The notes under the pieces were generated by a model that saw only the letters and a list, made by a program, of their open reading frames with translations, did no database searches and was not told the origin of the DNA. From contig CAYSPG010000005.1 in NCBI GenBank assembly GCA_964432885.1, positions 62,001-126,000 on the forward strand: a stretch of DNA of 64,000 nt. Reading direction: 5' to 3'. Source of the DNA: CAYSPG01 sp964432885. GTDB taxonomy: Bacteria; Bacteroidota; Bacteroidia; AKYH767-A; OLB10. The position numbers were made by a program, and so were the translations under genes. Positions 7,621 through 14,929 of the stretch are shown in pieces (the stretch's first letter is position 1; each line of letters begins with the position of its first letter).

Positions 7621-8898
7621 TTAAAAACTGCCGCGCGATTTTATGCCCAGCTCAATTTTTTCAAGCGCGTAAATGTAGGCAGCTATGCGCATTGAGGTTT
7701 TATATTTTATAGAGCGGTCCCAAACGTTGCCGAAGGCTTGTTTCATCCAGCGGTCAGCACGTTTGTTTACTTCATCTTCGTGGTAGTAATAGCCGGTGCG
7801 GTTTTGTACCCACTCAAAGTATGATACGGTAACACCGCCTCCGTTGGCCAATATGTCAGGTATAATGGTAACACCTTTTTTATTCAGTATGGCATCTGCA
7901 TCATCGGTGGTTGGGCCATTGGCACCCTCAACAATAAGTTTTGCTTTTACCTTGTGGGCATTCTCATCGGTAATTTGATTTTCGAGGGCACATGGTGCAA
8001 GCACATCTACATTAAGTGTAAGCAACTCATCGTTCGAAATCATTTTTCCTCCTTTAAATCCTTTAAGCACCCCGCCATTTGAATCGCGGAATTTTATGGC
8101 TTTTGCAATATCAATTCCATCTGGATTATAAAAAGCACCTGTGTGGTCGCTTATGGCAACTACCTTTAATCCCTGTGCCTCTAAATGCTTGGCAGATATT
8201 GAGCCCACGTTGCCAAAACCCTGTACAGCAGCGGTACATTTTGATGGTTTCATATTTAATTTGTTCATGGCCTCAATTGCCGATGTCATTACACCACGGC
8301 CTGTTGCTTCTACACGACCCAACGAACCGCCAAGGTGCAGCGGTTTTCCGGTTACAATGCCGGGTGTAAAACCTCCTTTTATTTTCGAGAACTCGTCTAC
8401 TATCCATGCCATTTCTTGTGGGCCTGTGTTCATATCAGGTGCAGGTATGTCTTTGTCAACACCAAAAATGTCGGCCATAGCACCAGTGTAAGCACGTGTT
8501 AAGCGTTCAAGTTCGCCTTTGCTCATTTTATGCGGGTCACAGGTAATGCCTCCTTTGGCACCACCATAAGGTATGTCGGCTATGGCACATTTAAATGTCA
8601 TCCATGCTGCCAGTGCCATTACCTCATCCTCATTTACATCCATCGAGTACCTTATTCCTCCTTTTGACGGGCCTAAAGCTGTTGAGTGAACTACACGGTA
8701 TCCTTCAAAAACCTGTGTTTTCCCATTATCAAGTTTTACAGGCAAGCTGCAATAAACAAGGCGGCTTGGTTTTTTCATTATCTCATACACATCATCATCC
8801 AGTTTCATAATTTTTGCTGCCACATCAAGCCGCTTTATCATTTCTTCAAATGGGTTTTCTGCTACATGCACATGCTTTGCTTTTTTTGTTTCTGCCAT
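7621..8898 (-). CDS. gdh: Glutamate (Glu/Leu/Phe/Val) dehydrogenase
   Basis: Interconverts glutamate and 2-oxoglutarate plus ammonium, with NAD(P)H. The 425-residue protein shows GPSKGGIR (76-83) and PYGGAKGGI, whose K115 is the catalytic Lys. The Rossmann domain carries GFGNVGS, and ILANGGGVTVSYFEW lies near the C-terminus. The frame extends 22 codons further upstream (to 8964), but 8898 is chosen. It gives the usual N-terminus, sits after a purine-poor leader, and has a promoter-like TATTTTCG box (8921-8928) inside the alternative extension. The length around 425 suggests the hexameric catabolic type rather than the 450-residue anabolic GdhA. Followed by psd. Confidence 0.95.
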   Translation of the reverse strand: MAETKKAKHVHVAENPFEEMIKRLDVAAKIMKLDDDVYEIMKKPSRLVYCSLPVKLDNGKTQVFEGYRVVHSTALGPSKGGIRYSMDVNEDEVMALAAWMTFKCAIADIPYGGAKGGITCDPHKMSKGELERLTRAYTGAMADIFGVDKDIPAPDMNTGPQEMAWIVDEFSKIKGGFTPGIVTGKPLHLGGSLGRVEATGRGVMTSAIEAMNKLNMKPSKCTAAVQGFGNVGSISAKHLEAQGLKVVAISDHTGAFYNPDGIDIAKAIKFRDSNGGVLKGFKGGKMISNDELLTLNVDVLAPCALENQITDENAHKVKAKLIVEGANGPTTDDADAILNKKGVTIIPDILANGGGVTVSYFEWVQNRTGYYYHEDEVNKRADRWMKQAFGNVWDRSIKYKTSMRIAAYIYALEKIELGIKSRGSF

Positions 8899-8920
8899 AT
8901 TTGTTTTTTTTAGGAGGGTG

Positions 8921-8928
8921 CGAAAATA
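8921..8928 (-). promoter_or_regulatory. Probable -7 element TATTTTCG for gdh-psd
   Basis: On the minus strand this matches TAnnTTTG except for one C. It lies 22 nt before the chosen gdh start and, if real, excludes the longer start at 8964. Confidence 0.45.
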
Positions 8929-9110
8929 ATCAATTCGTGTAAAAGTAAAAGGGTAAACTGCCAAGTAATCATGTTATTGGTTGTTGATAAATACACTTTG
9001 TTTTTTTTTACGATATAAAGTTTGGTTGCTTGTAAAAAAGAAGAAACACAGCTTGTATTTTAGATGTTTTATTAAAACGATTAGCCAACAACATCATTTC
9101 ATTAAAATAA

Positions 9111-9136
9111 AAAAGCCTTCACAACGGAAGGCTTTT
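9111..9136 (-). terminator. Rho-independent terminator after rplS
   Basis: A perfect 10-bp stem AAAAGCCTTC / GAAGGCTTTT (9111-9120 / 9127-9136) with a 6-nt loop and T-runs in both directions. It lies 22 bp beyond the rplS stop and ends the mazG-trmD-rplS operon. The gap up to gdh (about 8929-9110) holds nothing else recognisable. Confidence 0.9.
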
Positions 9137-9158
9137 TTATAAGTATTATTTGTACTTG

Positions 9159-9521
9159 TTATTTCTTTTTATCAAAGTCTATTTTTTCTTCGATGCGGGC
9201 AGCTTTACCTGAAATATTGCGCAGGTAAAAAATGCGTGCTCTGCGAACAATACCTCTTTTGTTTACCTCAATTTTGGTGATTTTGGGGCTGTAAAGCGGA
9301 AAAATACGTTCAACACCAACACCGCTTGAAATTTTGCGAACGGTAAAAGTTTGTGTATTGCCAGCACCTTTGCGTTGAAGTACTACTCCCTGAAACTGCT
9401 GTTCGCGCTCCTTGGTACCTTCGATAATTTTATAATAAACAGTTACGGTATCGCCTGCTTTAAATGCCGGTGTTTCCTTTACAGGAATCAAATTTTCGGC
9501 TGCTACTTTCATTAAGTCCAT
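9159..9521 (-). CDS. rplS: 50S ribosomal protein L19
   Basis: At 120 residues it has normal L19 length. Diagnostic segments are F.AGDTVTVYYKIIEGTKER, QQFQGVVLQRKG, TFTVRKISSGVGVERIFPLYSP and KRGIVRRARIFYLR. L19 sits at the 30S-50S interface. It is last in the mazG-trmD-rplS operon; trmD-rplS linkage is widely conserved in bacteria. The 91-bp gap to trmD is larger than the others in the operon, and no promoter box was found in it. Confidence 0.97.
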   Translation of the reverse strand: MDLMKVAAENLIPVKETPAFKAGDTVTVYYKIIEGTKEREQQFQGVVLQRKGAGNTQTFTVRKISSGVGVERIFPLYSPKITKIEVNKRGIVRRARIFYLRNISGKAARIEEKIDFDKKK

Positions 9522-9612
9522 GTTATAAATGTATTGTGTTATTCTGCTTTTTTCTTTGGGGCTGCAATAATAGCAAAATTTTGATTTGGAATAATTAAAT
9601 GCTTAAAAATAG

Positions 9613-10293
9613 TTATTGATCATTTAAACCGGGCCGTTTTTGTGCAGTACGTTCAATAGATTGGTTATGACGCCATTCAGCAATTAATTTTTCGTTTCCG
9701 TTTAATAAAACATTTGGTACCTGCCAGCCTTTATAATCTGCCGGCCGGGTATAAACGGGCGGGGCAAGCAGGTTATCCTGAAAAGAATCGCTTAATGCTG
9801 AGGTTTCATCATTTAACACACCTGGCAAAAGTCTTATGATGCTATCGCATAAAACGGCTGCCGGCAGTTCGCCACCACTAAGTACATAATTACCAATGGA
9901 TATTTCGCGGGTAACAATATGCTCGCGCACTCTTTCGTCAACACCTTTGTAATGGCCGCACAACATTATTAAGTTGCTTTTAAGTGAAAACTGATTGGCT
10001 ATTTTCTGATTAAGCAATTCGCCATCGGGCGATAGATAAATAATGTCATCATAGGCGCGTGTTTTTTTTAAAGATGTAATGCAACTGTCAATCGGTTCAA
10101 TCATCATAACCATACCAGCACCGCCACCAAAAGCATAATCGTCAACCGATTTATGTTTGTTATTGGCATAATCGCGAAGGTTTATAATGTTTACCTGCAC
10201 CAGCCCTTTTTGTTCAGCACGTTTTAATATTGAATGGTTAAATGGCCCATCGAGCAATCCGGGATGAAGGGTTATTATATCTATATTCAACAT
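9613..10293 (-). CDS. trmD: tRNA (guanine37-N1)-methyltransferase TrmD
   Basis: Methylates G37 next to the anticodon, preventing +1 frameshifting. The 226-residue SPOUT enzyme has ITLHPGLLDGPFNHSIL at the start, the DDYAFGGGAGMVM block, and the trefoil-knot AdoMet site LCGHYKGVDERV followed by SIGNYVLSGGELPA. The C-terminal domain contains PPVYTRPADYKGWQVPNVLL. The mazG stop lies 28 bp upstream and rplS follows, consistent with one transcript. Confidence 0.97.
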   Translation of the reverse strand: MLNIDIITLHPGLLDGPFNHSILKRAEQKGLVQVNIINLRDYANNKHKSVDDYAFGGGAGMVMMIEPIDSCITSLKKTRAYDDIIYLSPDGELLNQKIANQFSLKSNLIMLCGHYKGVDERVREHIVTREISIGNYVLSGGELPAAVLCDSIIRLLPGVLNDETSALSDSFQDNLLAPPVYTRPADYKGWQVPNVLLNGNEKLIAEWRHNQSIERTAQKRPGLNDQ

Positions 10294-10321
10294 TTAATTG
10301 CTAAATTGATTTGTTGTTAAA

Positions 10322-11119
10322 TTATTTTTTGCCAACTGTCTGCTCACTTCTCTTGGCTTCATTCCAGTACACATCCATTTCATCAAGACTCATTTCGGTT
10401 AATTTTTTTCCGTTTGTGGCAGCGCTTGTTTCTAAAAATTTAAATCGCGATATAAATTTTTTGTTGGTTCGTTCAAGTGCCTCATCAGGGTTAATGTCTA
10501 TAAATCGGGCATAGTTGATAAGCGAAAAAAACACATCACCCAATTCATTCAGCATTTTTTCTTTATCGCCTGCAAGGCTTGCTTCTTTAAATTCTTTAAG
10601 CTCTTCTTCCACTTTATCCCACACCTGGGTTTTGTTTTCCCAGTCAAATCCTGCACCCCGTGCTTTTTCCTGTATGCGTTGCGCCTTTACCATGCTTGGC
10701 AGCGAGCGTGGCACTCCTTCAAGCACCGATTTTTTTCCTTCCTTAAGTTTTAACTGTTCCCAGTTACGTTTTACATCTTCTTCGTTATTTACTTTTACAT
10801 CACTATATATATGCGGGTGGCGCGAAATCAGTTTGTCGCACTCGGTGTTTATTACATCGGCAATGGTAAATTGATTTTGCTCTTCGGCAATTTTTGCATA
10901 AAACACCAAATGCAGCATTATATCACCCAGTTCTTTTTTTATCTCATCGGTGTTGTTGTCAAGTATTGAGTCGCTAAGTTCATACACCTCTTCAATGGTA
11001 AGGTGCCTAAGTGTTTCATTGGTTTGTTTTTTATCCCACGGACATTGTGCACGCAACTCATCCATTACAGTAAGTATTCGTTTAAAGGCCACAAGTTTTT
11101 CTTCCATTGGTAAAAGCAT
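10322..11119 (-). CDS. mazG: Nucleoside triphosphate pyrophosphohydrolase MazG
   Basis: House-cleaning all-alpha NTP pyrophosphatase that hydrolyses (d)NTPs to NMP and PPi. It is 265 residues with the duplicated MazG fold: the first copy has CPWDKKQT, LTIEEVYEL and KKELGDIMLHLVFYAK, and the second has KVEEELKEF and NELGDVFFSLINYAR. The acidic EE..ED sets bind Mg. There are two candidate starts, 11119 and MEEK at 11107. A perfect TACTTTTG box at 11128-11135 puts transcription a few nt before 11119, so the message is near-leaderless if 11119 is used. First gene of mazG-trmD-rplS. Confidence 0.93.
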   Translation of the reverse strand: MLLPMEEKLVAFKRILTVMDELRAQCPWDKKQTNETLRHLTIEEVYELSDSILDNNTDEIKKELGDIMLHLVFYAKIAEEQNQFTIADVINTECDKLISRHPHIYSDVKVNNEEDVKRNWEQLKLKEGKKSVLEGVPRSLPSMVKAQRIQEKARGAGFDWENKTQVWDKVEEELKEFKEASLAGDKEKMLNELGDVFFSLINYARFIDINPDEALERTNKKFISRFKFLETSAATNGKKLTEMSLDEMDVYWNEAKRSEQTVGKK

Positions 11120-11127
11120 TTAATTTG

Positions 11128-11135
11128 CAAAAGTA
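11128..11135 (-). promoter_or_regulatory. -7 element TACTTTTG for the mazG-trmD-rplS operon
   Basis: Perfect TAnnTTTG on the minus strand. Only 8 nt separate the box from the ATG at 11119, giving a leader of at most a few nt for that start or about 15 nt for the ATG at 11107. Confidence 0.65.
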
Positions 11136-11232
11136 CAGATTGAGGTATTGCTAAATAGTTTAATTGGTAAACAACTTTTGTCAGTTCAACAATTTATCAA
11201 TAATGCATTTATACTGACTATAGATAAAAGTG

Positions 11233-12339
11233 ATGTATCAAAATTTTATTCGTGTATTTGTATTAATCTTTCAGTGTTCAATATTTAATATTCAATTTTC
11301 CACAGCACAGCCCGATTCATTATCACGAAACATTTCGGCTGGTATCCGGTTTCATTATGGATTTGTAATAGCGCACAGGCCGGGCATAGTGGCCATGCAA
11401 AAGGCGCACCTTGGCGGCTTTGACTTAAACATTGCCGAACAAACTACTGGCAGAAAAAGCTGGCACCAGCATTTTGGTTATCCGCGTTTAGGATTTAAGT
11501 TTGGGTATTATGGATTGGGAAATAAAAAAGAACTTGGCCATGCTTATGTACTTTACCCCTATGCCGATTTTGATTTGGCTCGTAAAAAATTTTGCAGTTT
11601 AAACTTACAGGTGGGTTGGGGATTGGGTTATATTGATAAACCGTTTACTCTTTTGGGCAATTATAAAAACGTAGCTATAGGCTCGCGTGCTAATGCAACA
11701 TTTAATCTGAATATAAGTGCCCGGCTAAACTTTTCGGATAATGACAGGCTTTATGCCGGGCTGGGTTTAACACACCTTAGCAACGCAAGTTTAACAACAC
11801 CCAATCTGGGTGTAAATCTTGCCACGATTTCGGTTCAGTATTCACATTTGTTTGGAAAAAATGTTTCGTATAAACAACATCCCATAAAGCCATTTAATAA
11901 ACAATGGGTAAAATGCGTTTATGCTGGCGGGTTTGCCAAGCAGGTTTATCCGGCAGGCGGAAACTACTTTTTTGCAGGAACCATTTGTGCCGATTTTGTA
12001 AGGCGCTACAGTTACCAAAGCGGAGTCGGGTTGGGGGCAGATTATTTTTATGATGAGTCAATAAATCATAAACTTCGTAACGATGATAAAAAAATAACAC
12101 CTTTTGTTTCTGCATCACGGCTTGGTATAAATATTAGCTACCAAATGTTTGTTTCAAAGTTTACCGGCACCTTTGCTATGGGTGTTTACGGGTACTCAAA
12201 TTTAAGTACGGATGGCAGCCTTTACCACCGTATGGGAGTTAGGTATCTGATTAGTAAAAAACTTTTTGCCACCGTAAATTTAAAAACGCACTTTGCCAAA
12301 GCCGATTACCTTGAAGCAGGATTGGGTTACAGGTGGTAG
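11233..12339 (+). CDS. Acyloxyacyl hydrolase / PagL-like lipid A 3-O-deacylase
   Basis: A 368-residue outer-membrane beta-barrel with an N-terminal signal peptide ending about FSTAQ. PagL enzymes remove the 3-O-acyl chain of lipid A. The active-site pattern H.SN appears as LGLTHLSNASLTTPNLGVN, giving H181 and S183 as catalytic candidates, preceded by the barrel strands of the family (NISARLNFSDNDRLYAGLGL). The protein continues with a second barrel-like half (about 215-368), so it is longer than classical PagL but typical of Bacteroidota members. The signal peptide contains a short repeat-derived stretch (11277-11300) that recurs at 61088-61123. A GTG one codon upstream (11230) is less likely than the ATG. 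Confidence 0.8.
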   Translation: MYQNFIRVFVLIFQCSIFNIQFSTAQPDSLSRNISAGIRFHYGFVIAHRPGIVAMQKAHLGGFDLNIAEQTTGRKSWHQHFGYPRLGFKFGYYGLGNKKELGHAYVLYPYADFDLARKKFCSLNLQVGWGLGYIDKPFTLLGNYKNVAIGSRANATFNLNISARLNFSDNDRLYAGLGLTHLSNASLTTPNLGVNLATISVQYSHLFGKNVSYKQHPIKPFNKQWVKCVYAGGFAKQVYPAGGNYFFAGTICADFVRRYSYQSGVGLGADYFYDESINHKLRNDDKKITPFVSASRLGINISYQMFVSKFTGTFAMGVYGYSNLSTDGSLYHRMGVRYLISKKLFATVNLKTHFAKADYLEAGLGYRW

Positions 12340-12370
12340 GGCAGGTGTTCTGTTTCAGGTTTTAATTATA

Positions 12371-12378
12371 TACTTTTA
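12371..12378 (+). promoter_or_regulatory. Probable -7 element TACTTTTA for the MBOAT gene
   Basis: One mismatch to TAnnTTTG, 38 nt before the ATG at 12417. It is the same variant seen at 3524-3531. Confidence 0.4.
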
Positions 12379-12416
12379 CCAGCACTTACAAACTACACCT
12401 CCCGTTCCACCCACGA

Positions 12417-13853
12417 ATGCTTTTTAACTCATTAAGTTTTGCTGTATTTCTGCCCATTGTTTTTTTGCTTTACTGGTTTGTAACCAATAAAAACCTTAAG
12501 CTTCAAAACTGCCTGCTGCTGGCCTCAAGTTATTATTTTTATGCTTGTTGGGATTGGAGGTTTTTGTTTCTGTTGTTTTTTTCAACCTTGCTTGATTATT
12601 ATACGGGCATTAAAATGGCCGATGCGCCCAATAAAAAAGGCAAACGATTTTGGTTTTGGTTAAGTGTGGTTATAAATTTAGGGTTCCTTGGATTTTTTAA
12701 ATACTATAACTTTTTTGCTGATTCATTTGCTCAGGCTATTTCTAATTTTGGAATTACTGTTAACCCATGGACATTAAGCGTTATACTGCCTGTCGGCATT
12801 TCTTTTTATACGTTTCATGGCCTGTCGTATGTTATAGATATTTACAATGATAAAATACATGCCGAAAGAAATTTTGTAACCTATGCAGTATTTGTAAGTT
12901 TTTTTCCGTTGCTTGTTGCCGGCCCCATTGAGCGTGCCACACACCTGTTGCCACAAATAAAACGTAACCGAAGTTTTGATTACAGCAAAGCGGTTGACGG
13001 TATGCGTCAGATTTTATGGGGACTGTTTAAAAAAATTGTTATTGCCGACCAGTGTGCCATTTATGCAAACATGATTTTTAACGACTCAGAAAATTATTCG
13101 GGAATTACACTGGTGCTTGGTGCTTTGTTTTTTGCTTTTCAGATATATGGCGACTTTTCGGGTTATAGCGATATAGCACTTGGCACTGCTCGCTTATTTG
13201 GCATTGAACTACTGCGCAACTTTGCATTTCCATACTTCTCGCGCAATATTGCCGAGTTTTGGAGGCGATGGCATATTTCACTCTCTTCGTGGTTTAAAGA
13301 TTACCTGTACATACCGCTTGGCGGAAGCAAGGCCGGCACTGCAGGGCGGATGCGAAACACATTTATTATTTTTTTGGTTAGTGGCTTTTGGCATGGTGCC
13401 AACTGGACTTTTATTGTGTGGGGATTGCTTAATGCACTATACATCATGCCATCCATAATTTTTAAATCAAACAGAGATTACCTAAATGTGGTGGCCACAG
13501 GTAAAAGATTCCCAACGTTAAAAGAATTTGGCCTTATCGTATTAACATTTGGTCTTACCGTGTTTGCATGGATTTTTTTCAGAGCCGAAAGTTTGCATCA
13601 TGCGTTTGGTTTTATTGCAGGAATTTTCGACACTAATTTTTTTGCGTTACAAATAGATGTGGCTTACTCGCTCTTGATTTTAATACCGGTTTTTATAATG
13701 GTTGAATGGTTTGGGCGCGAGCAGCAATATGCCATTGCAAAATTTGGTAATGAGAAAAGCAAATGGATAAGATGGAGTTTTTATTACCTGCTGGTGGTGG
13801 CAATATTTTACTTTGCCGGAGGCGAACAGGAGTTTATTTATTTTCAATTTTGA
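12417..13853 (+). CDS. MBOAT-family O-acyltransferase (AlgI/DltB-like)
   Basis: A 478-residue polytopic membrane enzyme that moves acyl (usually acetyl) groups across the membrane for O-acylation of an exported polymer. The N-terminal MLFNSLSFAVFLPIVFLLYW is typical of the AlgI branch. Conserved blocks are LPVGISFYTFHGLSYVIDIY, FPLLVAGPIER, QIYGDFSGYSDIALG, the RRWHISLSSWFKDYLYIPLGG block (H286), and the invariant MBOAT His in SGFWHGANW (H326). The SGNH-like gene starts 4 nt downstream, the usual arrangement in which AlgI relays acyl groups to a periplasmic AlgJ/X-like transferase. The polymer acylated here is not evident. Confidence 0.92.
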   Translation: MLFNSLSFAVFLPIVFLLYWFVTNKNLKLQNCLLLASSYYFYACWDWRFLFLLFFSTLLDYYTGIKMADAPNKKGKRFWFWLSVVINLGFLGFFKYYNFFADSFAQAISNFGITVNPWTLSVILPVGISFYTFHGLSYVIDIYNDKIHAERNFVTYAVFVSFFPLLVAGPIERATHLLPQIKRNRSFDYSKAVDGMRQILWGLFKKIVIADQCAIYANMIFNDSENYSGITLVLGALFFAFQIYGDFSGYSDIALGTARLFGIELLRNFAFPYFSRNIAEFWRRWHISLSSWFKDYLYIPLGGSKAGTAGRMRNTFIIFLVSGFWHGANWTFIVWGLLNALYIMPSIIFKSNRDYLNVVATGKRFPTLKEFGLIVLTFGLTVFAWIFFRAESLHHAFGFIAGIFDTNFFALQIDVAYSLLILIPVFIMVEWFGREQQYAIAKFGNEKSKWIRWSFYYLLVVAIFYFAGGEQEFIYFQF

Positions 13854-13857
13854 TGCA

Positions 13858-14736
13858 ATGAAGAAATTTTTAAAACAGTTTTTTGTGTTTGCCACCATCC
13901 CGCTTGCCGCATTTATGCTATTGCTATTTGCATTAACTGTTTTAAATAAAAGAGCCATTGATAATTTTAAAATTGAAAACAACATCACAACCTTGTTTGT
14001 GGGCGATTCGCACATCGAAAAGGCAATGAACGATTCGTTGATTGCAAATAGTTTAAACATTGCGCAAAATTCAGAGTCGTATTATTTTACTTACTATAAG
14101 TTAAAACGAATATTAGATGCCAACAGTCAAATAAAAAATGTTTATCTCGGTTACAGCTACCATAGCTTAAGCAATTACCAGCACGATTTTGTATTTGGAA
14201 AGTTTAGCCATGAAATTGCAGCCCGTTACTTTTTTATTTTACCCATAAATGAGCAGTTAAAAATTATAGCGTATAACCTGCATAACTTTAATGAATTTAC
14301 CAAAAACCTGGTAACGATGGGAATCAAAAATGTAATAACCGATAAAAATAATTTTTCCTTTGGCGGAGGATTTAAAAACGATTTTGAAAACTCGGCAGTA
14401 ATTTCTAAATCTGTGTTTAAGCGATTGGCGTTGCAGTATTATAAAATGGGTGGTGTTAGGGGTTTTTCGGAAACAAACATTTCCTACTTGCAAAATATTG
14501 CAGCCTTATGCCGACAAAAAAAAGTAAACCTTGTGCTTTTGCAAACACCGTTGCAAAGTTTGTATGCAGCCAATGTGCCTATAGCATTCAGGCAAAAGCT
14601 TGTTGAGGTAATTCAACAAAACGAATTCACCTTTGTTGATTATGAACGCCTGCCATTAAACGATAGCTGCTTTATTCCTGATGGCGACCACCTGAGTGCT
14701 ATAGGAGCAAACCAGTTGGCATTGGTGTTTAAGTAA
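13858..14736 (+). CDS. SGNH-like acyltransferase/esterase partner of the MBOAT protein
   Basis: A 292-residue protein with one N-terminal membrane anchor (about 10-30) and an extracytoplasmic SGNH domain. Block I reads LFVGDSHIEKAM (nucleophile S51) and block V reads DGDHLSAIGANQLA (D275 and H278), giving a complete Ser-Asp-His set. Such proteins take acetyl groups delivered by MBOAT partners and place them on polysaccharide. The frame is open upstream to 13813 within the MBOAT gene, but the ATG at 13858 gives a proper signal-anchor start and a 4-nt gap. No terminator was found in the 193 bp after it. Confidence 0.82.
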   Translation: MKKFLKQFFVFATIPLAAFMLLLFALTVLNKRAIDNFKIENNITTLFVGDSHIEKAMNDSLIANSLNIAQNSESYYFTYYKLKRILDANSQIKNVYLGYSYHSLSNYQHDFVFGKFSHEIAARYFFILPINEQLKIIAYNLHNFNEFTKNLVTMGIKNVITDKNNFSFGGGFKNDFENSAVISKSVFKRLALQYYKMGGVRGFSETNISYLQNIAALCRQKKVNLVLLQTPLQSLYAANVPIAFRQKLVEVIQQNEFTFVDYERLPLNDSCFIPDGDHLSAIGANQLALVFK

Positions 14737-14879
14737 AAGGTGATATGTTAGCAATGATTTTGCTCTTTCAAAAATTCACACAAGGGCTTATTTTGTAAAA
14801 ATATTTACACTTGCCCCGCACTTATTACCTGCCTGATAAATACCCTTGAAGTATCCATTAGTTATTGAAAAAATCTTTT

Positions 14880-14887
14880 TACTTTGC
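14880..14887 (+). promoter_or_regulatory. Possible -7 element TACTTTGC for the CotH-family gene
   Basis: It resembles TAnnTTTG with one base missing between TA and TTTG, and lies 42 nt before the ATG. It is the best candidate in the 193-bp gap. Confidence 0.3.
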
Positions 14888-14929
14888 AACACTTTATATT
14901 ATTAAATCATTAACAAAATAAAAAATAAC

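Noticed and set aside
8899..8964. Longer start of glutamate dehydrogenase at 8964
   Set aside because: The 22 extra codons are atypical and contain a promoter-like element, and the family start is MAETKK at 8898.
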